The notes: generated by a model from the sequence alone, not told the origin. Shown: positions 1 to 7,151, counted from the stretch's first letter. The stretch is DNA of 7,151 nucleotides from Chloroflexia bacterium (GCA_025924435.1 JAICIL010000234.1:1-7151), one strand, 5' to 3'. Translations and numbers: made by a program.

Positions 1-1332
1 GCTGGCGGCGCGGACGCGGCGGAGGTAGTCCTGGCCCTGGGGGTCGAGGCGGTCGCCGTAGTCCTCGAGGAGGGCGAGGGAGAAGCCGTCGATGCTGCGC
101 AGGGGGGCGCGCAGGTCGTGGGAGACCGAGTAGCTGAAGGACTCCAACTCCCGGTTCGTGGTCGAGAGTTTCGCGCTCACGCGCTCGGAGTGGGCACGGC
201 TGTTGCCGAGCAGCCAGGTGTTCACGAAGAGAAAGAGGCTGATCGCCAGGCCGCTGAATAAGACAAAGAGCGGCAGATTCTCGTCGTAGCCATTGGCGAA
301 GTTCTGCGGCGCCGTGTAGTTCAGCGTCCAGATGCGCCCGGCAACCGCGAGCGACTCCAGGCGCGAAAAGCGCGGATGGTAGGTCGTGTCCCCCGCATGC
401 AGGACCGTATCGTGGTCGTGCAGAAGCGTTTCGGGGGTGAGGCTTGTGCCGTCGAAGACCTCAAAGTCAATCTGATTGTTCTGATAGCGCCCGAAGAGGG
501 CCTCGGCGAGTTCATCGGCGGAAAAGACGCTGATGACGAATCCTTGCAAGGCATCCCGCCGTTCCATGACGGTTGTCGCCGGCTGGCCTTTCGCATAGAC
601 GGGCACATACATGACGAAACCCGCTTGCCCGGGCTGATTTGCTTGCGACTCAAGCGTCACTTTCGCCGAAGCCTGCGGCATGCCGGTATCGCGCGCCCGT
701 TCCATGGCGACGCTGTATTCCGGCTCGGAATGCATGTCATAGCCGAGCAGCGCCTGATTCTGTGCATTGAACGGCTCGATGTACAGGACGGGGAAGTATT
801 CCGCGCTCGCCTGGTCCGCCCGGATGGCATAGTTCGGGGTCTCCGCGTCGCGGGCGTGCGCCGCGAATGCCGCTGACTGCTGCGCCGGAACTCGCGGCGC
901 ATATCCGAATGCCCGCACGCCGGGATAGCGATGCTCGATATCGCTGTTGGCGACGAAGACGCGCCAGTCGTCGCGCGTGACCACATCGCTGACGGTGAAG
1001 AGGCCGCGGGCATCCAGCATGGCATTCGCGTAATTATCAATGCGCCGATCGAACGACCGCTGCGTCAACTCGACGGCATTGGTGAATTCCGCGCTCTCTC
1101 TGGCCGCGATGCCGCTCGTGACATAATACCAGGCCAGCCCGGTGAGCGCGAGCGCGCCGAGCAGGACAACATACGCCGATGCCTGGCTGCGGAGATGATT
1201 GCGTATCTCGCCGCGGCGGCGTCGGAGGGACGGAACGGGATGCGACCGGGTACGCTTGATCACCAGCGGCCTCTCGGTCTCCCCGCTTCGGCCCAATTCC
1301 TCTGGTACGGTGACGCTATTGGCGCGCAACAT
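1..1332 (-). CDS. CHASE-domain membrane sensor histidine kinase, C-terminus cut by the window edge
   Basis: The gene encodes a transmembrane sensor kinase that should autophosphorylate on histidine in response to an extracytoplasmic ligand. 444 residues are visible and the frame stays open to base 1. A basic N-terminus precedes a first membrane helix (about residues 53-72). A periplasmic CHASE-type domain follows, with [13 protein letters not shown] (about 136-148), ARDTGMP and [16 protein letters not shown] as family-like blocks. A second membrane helix (about 353-375, [19 protein letters not shown]) leads directly, with no PAS domain, into a HisKA dimerisation helix with the H-box [17 protein letters not shown]. 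His405 is the predicted phosphorylation site. The ATP-binding HATPase_c domain must lie left of the window. The ATG at 1332 was chosen because GAGAAGGAAG lies just upstream with about 5 bases of spacing. An in-frame ATG at 1389 would overlap the regulator gene. The stimulus is unknown; CHASE domains are known to bind small molecules such as cytokinins or peptides. The family call is firm and the partner regulator is not visible. Confidence 0.93.
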   Translation of the reverse strand, partial: MLRANSVTVPEELGRSGETERPLVIKRTRSHPVPSLRRRRGEIRNHLRSQASAYVVLLGALALTGLAWYYVTSGIAARESAEFTNAVELTQRSFDRRIDNYANAMLDARGLFTVSDVVTRDDWRVFVANSDIEHRYPGVRAFGYAPRVPAQQSAAFAAHARDAETPNYAIRADQASAEYFPVLYIEPFNAQNQALLGYDMHSEPEYSVAMERARDTGMPQASAKVTLESQANQPGQAGFVMYVPVYAKGQPATTVMERRDALQGFVISVFSADELAEALFGRYQNNQIDFEVFDGTSLTPETLLHDHDTVLHAGDTTYHPRFSRLESLAVAGRIWTLNYTAPQNFANGYDENLPLFVLFSGLAISLFLFVNTWLLGNSRAHSERVSAKLSTTNRELESFSYSVSHDLRAPLRSIDGFSLALLEDYGDRLDPQGQDYLRRVRAAS

Positions 1333-1335
1333 GAT

Positions 1336-1345
1336 CTTCCTTCTC
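1336..1345 (-). promoter_or_regulatory. Shine-Dalgarno sequence of the histidine kinase gene
   Basis: On the minus strand GAGAAGGAAG ends 3 bases before the ATG at 1332, which places the AAGGA core at a normal distance. It lies in the 43-base gap after the stop of the upstream regulator. No hairpin or T-tract terminator is visible in that gap, which supports transcriptional read-through from the regulator. Confidence 0.7.
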
Positions 1346-1375
1346 GAATCGCCGCGACGCAGCCCGCCAAACAGA

Positions 1376-4300
1376 TCAGACCAATCCATTTCGGAGGGCC
1401 AGCGCGGCCGCGCCGGCCCGGTTATTCGTGCCCGTCTTGCCGAAGATCGCGGTGAGATGGTTCGCGACGGTCTTCTCGCTCAGGAACAACTCCTCGGCAA
1501 TTTGCCGGTTGCTCATGCCCGAAGCGACGAGCCGCAGCACGGCGATCTCGCGATCGCTCAGGCCATCGGGGTTCGCCGCGCGCGGGGCGGCGACCGTCCG
1601 GGCAACGATGCCGGGCCGGCTCGACAACGCCTCGATCCGCTCCTTCGCGCGGCTCGCCTCGCCGACCAAGCCGTTCTCCTCGAACAGGCCGAGGGCCGCC
1701 GCGAGCGCCTGGCGAGAGCGTGCGTCGCTCTCCGGCCCACCCCGCATCGCCTCCAGTTCGGCCCGGCCCATGAAGATATGCGGCATCTCCAATCGGAGGT
1801 TCTCGCGACGGGCGGTCGCCGCCGCCCGCTCGAGGCGCGCCTCCGCAGACGCCCAATTGCCCTGGCGGACTTCAATCGCCGCCAGCACGCGATCGACGAG
1901 GAAGAGATGATATTGGCCCTGGAACGCCAGCAAACGCGGGTAATAGGCGGCCAGTCGCTCGTAATCGTGCATCGCAATTGCCATCAGCGCCAGGCAGTTC
2001 AGCGCGGTTCCCAGCGCCATCGTGCCCGTCGAGAGCATGTTGCCCGCTCCCCCCGCCGCGACGGACGCCTCCATGTCGGTGACGATGTCCCGCGCCTGCC
2101 GCTCCTCGCCCGCCGCCTGCGTGGCCAGGCCGAGCGCGCCGCGACAGGTGATGGCCTTGCCCGGGTCCTGTGCGAGGAGTGTCGTCATCGCCGACCGCAA
2201 CTCCCGCATGGCCGTCGCATTGTCGCCGCGCAGATATGCCAACAGCCCCCGCATCTGATGCAGGACGGTCACAGGTTCCGTGCTCGCGAATTGCTCGACG
2301 ACGCGTTGGGCCTGCGCCAGCAGGCTCTCCACGTCCGTCCACTCTCCCTGGCAAGCATGCAGGAAGGCGCGCCACGAATAGACATGGCGCAAGAGATACG
2401 GATCGTGCGCGGACCGCGCGAGCGATTCCTGGCGGTCGTTGATCTCGCGGGCGCGCGAGACGTCGCCGGACCAGAAATAGGACTCGACCAGCGAGGCGCA
2501 GCACTCCGCTGCCTCCGTCAGATCGTCGGCGGCGATCGCGAGGGCGAGCGCCTGCTCCTGCAAGGCGATACCGGCGGGGAGCGCATTTTCGCGCGCGAGC
2601 AGATTGCCCACCACCCGGCTTGCCGCCGCTTCGAGATCGTCCCGCCCGAGCGCGCGCGCCATCTCCAGCGCGCGGTATCCGTGGACAATGCCCTCGGTCT
2701 GCGCGCCGAGACTGACGCCGAGCAGCGTCGCGAGCGCGACTTCGGCCCGCACCGTCTCCGGCGCCTTCCGGTTCGCCAGCAACCCCAACGCCGTTTCGAA
2801 CGACGCCTGCGCCTTCGGCAACTCCCGGAGCCGCCAGTGGGCCACGCCGAGGCCGTGTGCGGCCCGCGCGGCGATCAGGGGCGCGCCAGCCTGTGTCCAC
2901 CAGTCCCGCGCGGCGGTATACGCCGCCACCGCCTCGCGTTCGTCGCCGGACAAGAGCGCGGCCTCGCCGAGATGCAGGTAGAGATCGCCGCGCTGGCGGT
3001 CGCTGGGGTCGAGCAACTCCAGCGCGACGCGAAAGTGCGCCATCGCGCTCTCCGCCGCGTATGCGTCGAGTGCCGCCCGGGCGGCGCGCAATGAATATGC
3101 CGCGCCGCGCGCCCGATCGCCGCTGTGCGAGAAATGAAAAGCGAGCGTCGCCAGTTGCTGCGCGTCCTCCGTGTCGGTGTGCGCCTCCAGCGACTGGCCG
3201 ATCACCGCGTGCAACTGCTTGCGCCGGGTGGCGCCGACTTCGGCGTACAAACACTCGCGAATCTTGTCGTGGCTGAAAATGAAGGTGTCGGCGCGGTAGG
3301 ATTGGATCAGGCGCGCGCGGGCCGCTTCCAGCAGGCGATCCTCAACCTCCGCCACGTTCGTGCCTTGCACCGCGGCGAGCAGCGTCGCATCGAACGTCCG
3401 CCCGATAATCGCCGCCACGCGCAACTCGCCGACCACCTCCGGCTTCAGGCCCGCGAGCCGCTGGCTCACGGCGGCGACGATGCCGGGCGGCAACCGGCTT
3501 TCCAGTCGCTTGAGGAGGGTATGCAACGGAATCTCTTCCGCCAGCGCGCCCGATTCGATCCACCCGAGCAGCAATTCCTCGGCGAAGAACGGGTTGCCCT
3601 CGCTCTGCGCATAGAGGAGACGATTGACATCCGGGGCAACCGGGCGGCCAACGTACCCGGCGGCGATCAGGGCGATATCGGCGGGGGAGAGGGAACCGAG
3701 CGTGACGGTGGTGAGCAGGCGCAGGCGGTTGAGTTCGGCTTCGATGTGCGCCAGGGCCGGATTCCGCTCGCCCTCATCCTTGCGGTACGAGCCGATGATG
3801 AGCAGGCGAGCGGATCGCTGCCGCCGGACGATATGAAAGAGCAAATCCAGGCTCGCCGCGTCCGCCCAGTGGAGGTCATCGAGGATCAGCACGAGCGGGC
3901 GCGAGGCGGCAATCGCGGTGAGAAAGGCGCTCACCGCTTCATACAAGCGCAGGCGGGCCTGCTCCGCGGGGAGCGGATACTGCTGGGGCAACTCGCCGAG
4001 ACGCGCGACGAGTTCGGGCAGAATGCCCGCGAGGATGGGGCCCGCCTCGCCCACTTCCGCGCGCAGTTGGTCGCTGTCGGCGGCGCGGATGTAATCTCCG
4101 AGCATCTCCAGAAAAGGGAGGTACGGGGGCATCCCCTCCGCCTCCGAGGCGTCCCCGTGGAGCACCAGCGCGCCGCGCGCGGCGATCTGCCGCGCCGCCT
4201 CTTTCAGCAGACTCGTCTTGCCGATTCCCGGCTCGCCGGTGGCGAGCACCAGGCCGGCATTCCCGGCCTCCGCCGCGGCAAAGCGGCCCAACAGCACGTC

Positions 4301-4435
4301 GAGATCCCGCTGCCGCCCGACGAGCGATGCGCCGGACGCGGCGGGCATCAGCGTCCGTTGTGAGGATGTCTGGCCGCGCTCCATCCAGGGATACATTGCG
4401 GTAAATTCCTCGGACGATAAGCGGTGTTGGTCCAT
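1376..4435 (-). CDS. Large ATPase-TPR-LuxR transcriptional regulator (LAL/MalT-like STAND family)
   Basis: This 1019-residue regulator has the three-part build of LAL (large ATP-binding LuxR) proteins. The N-terminal AAA/STAND ATPase begins near [12 protein letters not shown] (about 38-49). Walker A is [10 protein letters not shown] (66-75, Lys73) and Walker B is [12 protein letters not shown] (181-192, Asp186/Asp187), followed by a sensor-like LLIIGSYR strand (211-218). [16 protein letters not shown] marks the end of the nucleotide-binding module. The middle, roughly residues 420-900, is Ala/Leu-rich helical-repeat sequence resembling TPRs (for example FRVALELL and [12 protein letters not shown]). 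The C-terminus (about 959-1019) is a LuxR/GerE helix-turn-helix: [20 protein letters not shown], then [16 protein letters not shown] and a final RNGLV. In the family, ATP and an inducer drive oligomerisation and DNA binding; the inducer here is unknown. There is no receiver domain. The ATG at 4435 is supported by CCGGAG 7 bases upstream; Met14, Met18 and Met30 are less likely starts. It is divergent from the MFS exporter and probably co-transcribed with the downstream kinase. Confidence 0.95.
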   Translation of the reverse strand: MDQHRLSSEEFTAMYPWMERGQTSSQRTLMPAASGASLVGRQRDLDVLLGRFAAAEAGNAGLVLATGEPGIGKTSLLKEAARQIAARGALVLHGDASEAEGMPPYLPFLEMLGDYIRAADSDQLRAEVGEAGPILAGILPELVARLGELPQQYPLPAEQARLRLYEAVSAFLTAIAASRPLVLILDDLHWADAASLDLLFHIVRRQRSARLLIIGSYRKDEGERNPALAHIEAELNRLRLLTTVTLGSLSPADIALIAAGYVGRPVAPDVNRLLYAQSEGNPFFAEELLLGWIESGALAEEIPLHTLLKRLESRLPPGIVAAVSQRLAGLKPEVVGELRVAAIIGRTFDATLLAAVQGTNVAEVEDRLLEAARARLIQSYRADTFIFSHDKIRECLYAEVGATRRKQLHAVIGQSLEAHTDTEDAQQLATLAFHFSHSGDRARGAAYSLRAARAALDAYAAESAMAHFRVALELLDPSDRQRGDLYLHLGEAALLSGDEREAVAAYTAARDWWTQAGAPLIAARAAHGLGVAHWRLRELPKAQASFETALGLLANRKAPETVRAEVALATLLGVSLGAQTEGIVHGYRALEMARALGRDDLEAAASRVVGNLLARENALPAGIALQEQALALAIAADDLTEAAECCASLVESYFWSGDVSRAREINDRQESLARSAHDPYLLRHVYSWRAFLHACQGEWTDVESLLAQAQRVVEQFASTEPVTVLHQMRGLLAYLRGDNATAMRELRSAMTTLLAQDPGKAITCRGALGLATQAAGEERQARDIVTDMEASVAAGGAGNMLSTGTMALGTALNCLALMAIAMHDYERLAAYYPRLLAFQGQYHLFLVDRVLAAIEVRQGNWASAEARLERAAATARRENLRLEMPHIFMGRAELEAMRGGPESDARSRQALAAALGLFEENGLVGEASRAKERIEALSSRPGIVARTVAAPRAANPDGLSDREIAVLRLVASGMSNRQIAEELFLSEKTVANHLTAIFGKTGTNNRAGAAALALRNGLV

Positions 4436-4775
4436 GTCGCGACTCCGGAGGTGCGAGAAACTGACCGTGCTGAATATCCCTTCCGCCTGTGGAAAGTATG
4501 CACAACATCAATAACGCGAAGCGGCGGGCAATTGTGACGGCTTACTCCCCATTACAACGCATCTTCGTCCGCCCCGGTTCCGCCGCTGGGGATGCCGATA
4601 CGCGGGATGATCCGATAGGCGAATGCCCGTCCTTGCGGGTGCGCCCGCGCGCAGGCGGTGCATGTGATACGTTGCATCGCGGCGTGTGCGGCGTTGCCGA
4701 TCGGGCGCCGAGAAGCATTCGGCCAGCCATTACCGCGGCGCGCGGTATTCCGGTCGGGCGAGGGGGGGAATCCAC
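4436..4775. promoter_or_regulatory. Divergent intergenic region between regulator and exporter genes
   Basis: These 340 bases must hold the start signals for both divergent genes. On the minus strand, CCGGAG at 4443-4448 is the regulator's ribosome binding site. CATACT (minus strand, 4500-4495, preceded by TG) is a possible -10 for the regulator, but it has no convincing -35. On the plus strand, TTGTGA (4532-4537) and TACAAC (4553-4558) are spaced 15 bases apart and could form a weak promoter for the exporter, with a 5' leader of about 210 bases. A small hairpin GCGGG-TGCG-CCCGC lies at 4635-4648. I see no convincing operator, riboswitch or small gene; the open frames here have no recognisable product. 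The promoter calls are weak guesses in a lineage whose consensus is unknown. Confidence 0.4.
4760..4768 (+). promoter_or_regulatory. Shine-Dalgarno-like tract that fixes the exporter start
   Basis: The purine tract GAGGGGGGG ends about 7 bases before the ATG at 4776. It decides the start in favour of MTPFRSAAFR, which is where MFS_3 proteins normally begin, over the in-frame GTG at 4686. That upstream GTG would add 30 polar, arginine-rich residues and has no ribosome binding site. Confidence 0.6.
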
Positions 4776-5993
4776 ATGACGCCGTTCCGGTCGGCCGCGT
4801 TCCGCTGGCTGTGGTGCTCGACGATGGCCTCGGCGGGGGCGCAGCAGATGGAGCGCACCGCGACCGCCTGGCTGGCCTTGCAGACGGGCGGCGGCGCGTT
4901 CGCGGTCGGGCTGGTCTTCGCCGCCCGGTCATTGCCGTCCCTGCTCTTCGGGCTGGCGGCGGGCACAATCGCCGACCGTGCCGACCGGCGCCAACAGTTG
5001 CTCGCGGTCGCCGGGGTGGCGCTGCCCCTGATGGCGGCGCTCGGCTGGCTGGTCGGGATCGGCACGATCCGCGGCTGGCAGGTGATCGCGATCTCGTTCG
5101 CCGCCGGTTGCCTGCAAGTCTTCGACACGCCGGCGCGGCAGGCGCTCGTCCTGGACACGGCCCCCAGGGAGGCGGCGCCGAACGCGATGGCGTTGAACGC
5201 GCTGGCAGCGCGGCTCTCCGGCGCGCTCGGCGCGTTCGGCGCCGGGGTCTTGATCCCGCTGGTCGGCGTCGCGCATTGCTATTGGGCGATTGCCGCCGCC
5301 TACGGGCTTGCGGCGGCGCTGATCGCCGTGCTACGCATGCCGCGCGGGCGTCGCGTCGTCGTCGTCCATCCGCCGTTCGGGCGCGCACTGCGGGACGCGG
5401 CGCGGCTGATCGTTCACGTACCGGCGGTGCGGACGCTGACCATCTCCGGCATCGCCTGCGAAGTGTTCGCGTTCTCATACGGCAGCGCGCTCCCGGTGGT
5501 CGCGCGGGATGTCCTCGCGGCCGGCCCCGCCGGTCTCGGGGCGCTGAATGCCGCGACATCGGTCGGCGGGACGGTCGCGCTCCTGCTGCTGTCGGCGCTG
5601 TCGGGGCGGGTGCGGCGGGAGCCGCTGCTCGGGACGATCTTCGTCGCGTACGGTGCGTCGCTCATCGCCCTGGCGGCGACGCGCGATCTTGCGGCGGCGG
5701 CGGCGGTGCTGATCGTGACCGGAATCTGCGCGGGATCGTTCGATGTCCTGCAGCAGACGCTCATCCAGATGGCGGTGCCCGATGAGCAGCGCGGTCGGGC
5801 GGTCGGGATTTGGGTTCTCGGCGTCGGCTCGGCCCCCGTCGGCAACATTGAGATGGGCGCGCTCATCGCGGCGCTCGGCGCGCCCGGCGCGCTGGTCATC
5901 AATGGGCTACTGGCGGCGACATCCGCCGCGACACTCCTGGCGCGCTCGCCCGCGTACCGATGGAAGCGACGGGCACAGCCGGAAGCCGAGTGA
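4776..5993 (+). CDS. MFS transporter of the MFS_3/EntS-like exporter type
   Basis: The product is 405 residues, the usual length for a 12-helix major facilitator, and acts in the cytoplasmic membrane as a proton-coupled exporter of small molecules. The N-terminus (MTPFRSAAFRWLWCSTMASA) is typical of MFS_3 proteins. The helix 2-3 loop carries motif A as GLAAGTIADRADRRQQ (59-74). VFDTPARQALVLDT (115-128) is a conserved block of this subfamily in the helix 4-5 region. An Arg-rich central loop (about 187-220) separates the two six-helix halves, and VPDEQRGRAVGIW (334-346) is the matching C-half loop. Family members include the enterobactin exporter EntS and many drug or metabolite exporters; the substrate here cannot be read from sequence. 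No biosynthetic genes adjoin it. It is divergent from the large LuxR-type regulator, which could control it, but this is inference. No frameshift or truncation is seen. A strong palindrome lies about 50 bases past the stop. Confidence 0.92.
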   Translation: MTPFRSAAFRWLWCSTMASAGAQQMERTATAWLALQTGGGAFAVGLVFAARSLPSLLFGLAAGTIADRADRRQQLLAVAGVALPLMAALGWLVGIGTIRGWQVIAISFAAGCLQVFDTPARQALVLDTAPREAAPNAMALNALAARLSGALGAFGAGVLIPLVGVAHCYWAIAAAYGLAAALIAVLRMPRGRRVVVVHPPFGRALRDAARLIVHVPAVRTLTISGIACEVFAFSYGSALPVVARDVLAAGPAGLGALNAATSVGGTVALLLLSALSGRVRREPLLGTIFVAYGASLIALAATRDLAAAAAVLIVTGICAGSFDVLQQTLIQMAVPDEQRGRAVGIWVLGVGSAPVGNIEMGALIAALGAPGALVINGLLAATSAATLLARSPAYRWKRRAQPEAE

Positions 5994-6013
5994 AGCCGGA
6001 GAATTCGCTACAG

Positions 6014-6126
6014 ATGTTCGGACGGAACAGTGTTTTCCCGTTGGTGGCGGGCTTCAGCCTGTCTCTCTCTGGCAGGCTGAAACCCGCCACCACTACGATC
6101 CTTTGCTGAACCGAGGAATGTTCGGA
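6014..6126. repeat. 9-base direct repeat flanking the palindrome
   Basis: ATGTTCGGA occurs at 6014-6022 and again at 6118-6126, bracketing 95 bases that contain the palindrome. Just inside the copies, CGGAACAG (6023-6030) and CTGAACCG (6106-6113) form an imperfect inverted match of 6 in 8. This is the layout of a target-site duplication around a small non-autonomous insertion. However, a 9-base repeat in a short GC-rich gap can occur by chance, and the second palindrome in the window shows no such flanking repeat. Confidence 0.4.
6042..6092. repeat. Palindromic element, copy 1 (hairpin after the exporter gene)
   Basis: The arms at 6042-6061 and 6073-6092 match at 19 of 20 positions (TGGTGGCGGGCTTCAGCCTG and its near-complement) around an 11-base loop, TCTCTCTCTGG. 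The single mismatch, C6052 with A6082, becomes a G-U wobble if the minus strand is transcribed. No T-run follows on the plus strand, so it is not a classic intrinsic terminator, although the hairpin could still stop transcription or protect the 3' end of the exporter mRNA. Its left flank and loop motif recur in the palindrome at 7063-7129, which suggests a dispersed repeat family. Confidence 0.88.
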
Positions 6127-6219
6127 TGTCAGGCGCTCCGCATACCAGGAACGGATCAACCGCGACATGGTTTAGAATCCCTCCACCGCCGCATCGCGGC
6201 GCGGCGATGATGGCAGGGC

Positions 6220-6230
6220 GGGGAGGAGAG
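6220..6230 (+). promoter_or_regulatory. Shine-Dalgarno sequence of the amidotransferase gene
   Basis: GGGGAGGAGAG lies 6 bases before the ATG at 6237, an almost ideal ribosome binding site. It selects that start over the in-frame ATGs at 6126, 6207 and 6210, which have only GC-rich, non-complementary sequence upstream. Confidence 0.75.
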
Positions 6231-6236
6231 AGCGGC

Positions 6237-7037
6237 ATGGGTGGAGCATCTTCCAGCGTTCATGTTCGGCGGCCGGCGCTCGGCGTGCTCGTGTCGCTCC
6301 GGCCTTCCGGGCTGGGGGAGGAGGTGGATGCCGTGGTCCGGGCGTTTGCCGACCGGGCGCTCCGCGCGCTGGAGGCGGCCGGTGGCGCGCCGACGCTGAT
6401 TGACCTCGCCGCCGATGATCGCCCGGACCCGGAGGAGTTGCCACACCTCTACGCCGGGCTGTTGATCCTTGGCGGGGCGGACATGGATCCCGCGTGCTAC
6501 GGCGAGCGCCCGCACCCTGCGACGTATGGGGTGGACCCGGACGCGGATCGGTATGAGATCGCTTCCGTGTGCGGCGCGCTCGATCACGGCGCGCCGGTGG
6601 TCGGGATTTGCCGGGGAATGCAGGTCATCAACGTCGCCTGCGGCGGCACGCTGGTGCAGGACCTTGGCGAGGATACGCCGCACCACGGCCCGCCGGATTC
6701 GATCATGGTGACGCAGCGGGTGCGGGTCGCCCCCGGCTCGCGCCTCGGCCGCATCCTGGGCCGGGGCGAGGTGGATGTGCGGACCGGGAATCATCAGGCC
6801 GTGCGGGATGTGGCGCGCGATCTCGCCGTCGTCGCCCGTGCCGATGACGGTGTGGTCGAGGCGATCGAGCACGCGACGGCGTGGGTGATTGGCGTGCAGT
6901 GGCACCCGGAGGACCCGCTCGCCGACGCGCGCGACCTCGCCGCCATCGCGACGGCCCTCGTCGAGCAAGCGGCCGCCCGCGATCGCGCGCGGGATGCGGG
7001 GATACCGAAGGCCGGCGTCGAGTTGCCCCGCTCCTAA
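6237..7037 (+). CDS. Class-I glutamine amidotransferase-like hydrolase (peptidase C26, PuuD-like)
   Basis: The 266-residue product belongs to the peptidase C26 family of stand-alone class-I amidotransferase folds. The best-known member, PuuD, hydrolyses gamma-glutamyl-GABA to glutamate and GABA in putrescine breakdown. Visible marks are LLILGGADMDPACYGE (75-90, the oxyanion-side GGxDxxP..YGE block), the nucleophile elbow VVGICRGMQVINVACGGTLV (121-140, Cys125) and GVQWHPED (219-226), which supplies His223 and Glu225. The Cys-His-Glu triad is therefore intact. The usual NSxHHQ block appears as RTGNHQAV (182-189), with Asn where many members have the first His. The protein is cytoplasmic with no signal peptide. 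The last 20 residues or so are charged and family-atypical. No other polyamine genes are nearby, so the substrate is open: a gamma-glutamyl amine or peptide is the best guess. The start at 6237 rests on the strong ribosome binding site and on family-like spacing to RRPALGVLVS. Confidence 0.92.
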   Translation: MGGASSSVHVRRPALGVLVSLRPSGLGEEVDAVVRAFADRALRALEAAGGAPTLIDLAADDRPDPEELPHLYAGLLILGGADMDPACYGERPHPATYGVDPDADRYEIASVCGALDHGAPVVGICRGMQVINVACGGTLVQDLGEDTPHHGPPDSIMVTQRVRVAPGSRLGRILGRGEVDVRTGNHQAVRDVARDLAVVARADDGVVEAIEHATAWVIGVQWHPEDPLADARDLAAIATALVEQAAARDRARDAGIPKAGVELPRS

Positions 7038-7062
7038 CTGGGTGGCCATTTGCTTTTGGAAC

Positions 7063-7129
7063 GGTGGGGGCTGGCTTTCCCGCCTGCCGTCCCGCCTCCG
7101 AGAGACAGGCGGGAAAGCCTGCCCCCACC
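7063..7129. repeat. Palindromic element, copy 2 (after the amidotransferase gene, opposite orientation)
   Basis: Arms of 24 bases at 7063-7086 and 7106-7129 match at 23 positions (T7072 opposite T7120 is the exception) around a 19-base loop. Read on the minus strand, the element begins GTTGGTGGGGGC and runs through GCCTGTCTCTC. Copy 1 shows the same order on the plus strand (GTTGGTGGCGGGC, then GCCTGTCTCTC), so the two are likely inverted copies of one family with diverged stems. CCCGCCT occurs twice (7079-7085 and 7091-7097), and either copy can pair with AGGCGGG at 7107-7113. This suggests a short internal duplication that enlarged the loop. It may also act as a 3' hairpin for the amidotransferase transcript, but no T-tract follows. 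Confidence 0.88.
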
Positions 7130-7151
7130 AACAGAAATCCCGCCGTCAAAC

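Larger units (their letters stand above)
5994..6236. other. Non-coding gap between exporter and amidotransferase genes
   Basis: The gap holds a strong palindrome (6042-6092), a 9-base direct repeat that flanks it, and the Shine-Dalgarno region of the next gene (GGGGAGGAGAG, 6220-6230). The part between 6127 and 6219 shows nothing recognisable. In-frame ATGs at 6126, 6207 and 6210 would extend the amidotransferase into this gap but lack ribosome binding sites. A promoter for the amidotransferase gene is expected here but none is obvious. Confidence 0.5.

Noticed and set aside
1199..3094. Long plus-strand open frame (631 codons) inside the regulator gene
   Set aside because: It is antisense to the ATPase/LuxR gene, which has clear domains at both ends. 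The product is Arg-rich with no recognisable motif, as expected for a shadow frame in GC-rich DNA.
3125..4363. Plus-strand open frame of 412 codons opposite the ATPase domain
   Set aside because: It lies entirely opposite the Walker-motif region, has no ribosome binding site of note and no family resemblance.
4481..4494. TTCC-GCCTGT-GGAA dyad near the regulator start as an operator
   Set aside because: Arms of only four bases with no second copy in the intergenic region are not enough to call a binding site.
4635..4648. Small hairpin GCGGG-TGCG-CCCGC as a regulatory element
   Set aside because: Five pairs in very GC-rich DNA are expected by chance, and no T-tract or known riboswitch feature accompanies them.
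4686..4775. Upstream GTG start adding 30 residues to the exporter
   Set aside because: The extension is polar and Arg-rich with no ribosome binding site, whereas the ATG at 4776 has a purine tract at the right distance and gives the normal MFS_3 N-terminus.
4552..5559. Minus-strand open frame of 335 codons across the exporter start
   Set aside because: Its composition is almost only Arg, Ala, Pro and Ser, and it overlaps the well-supported MFS gene.
6042..6092. Intrinsic terminator for the exporter
   Set aside because: The stem is strong but no run of T follows on the plus strand, so I list it as a palindromic repeat; a terminator role remains possible but unsupported.
6156..7049. Minus-strand open frame of 297 codons covering the whole amidotransferase gene
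   Set aside because: It mirrors the coding phase of a gene with an intact catalytic triad. The predicted protein has no motif and is rich in His, Arg and Pro, typical of an antisense shadow.

Overview
This is a GC-rich bacterial chromosomal segment with dense coding, strong third-position G/C bias, ATG starts and purine-rich Shine-Dalgarno sequences. It carries four protein-coding genes, one of them cut by the left edge. The gene types (a very large ATPase-LuxR regulator, a CHASE-domain sensor kinase, an MFS_3-type exporter and a class-I amidotransferase-like hydrolase) and the palindromic intergenic elements fit an environmental, non-proteobacterial high-GC lineage such as Chloroflexota or Armatimonadota. 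This is a low-confidence guess from style alone, because no rRNA or marker gene is present.

Layout. Left part, minus strand: a 1019-residue STAND-type ATPase/LuxR regulator (1376-4435) is followed 43 bases downstream by a membrane CHASE-domain histidine kinase (1332 down to 1, truncated just after its phospho-accepting H-box). The tight spacing, shared strand and lack of a visible terminator suggest co-transcription, regulator first. Middle: a 340-base divergent intergenic region (4436-4775) separates the regulator from a plus-strand 12-TM MFS exporter (4776-5993). Right part: a 243-base non-coding gap (5994-6236) contains a strong palindrome. It is followed by a plus-strand peptidase C26/PuuD-like glutamine amidotransferase family gene (6237-7037) and a second strong palindrome (7063-7129) at the right edge.

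How the parts may work together. The divergent arrangement makes the big regulator a candidate controller of its own transcription unit and of the exporter, but no operator could be identified. The regulator has no receiver domain, so the adjacent kinase probably phosphorylates something outside this window. The exporter and the hydrolase are separated by a palindrome and have no obvious shared pathway.

The most notable non-gene signal is the pair of palindromes. They sit after the two plus-strand genes in opposite orientations and share a GTTGGTGG left flank and a GCCTGTCTCTC arm/loop motif, so they look like two members of one dispersed repeat family. A second point is an abrupt change to exclusively G/C-ending codons in the last 48 visible codons of the kinase gene. 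I see no clear evidence of a new defence system, phage, CRISPR array or RNA gene.
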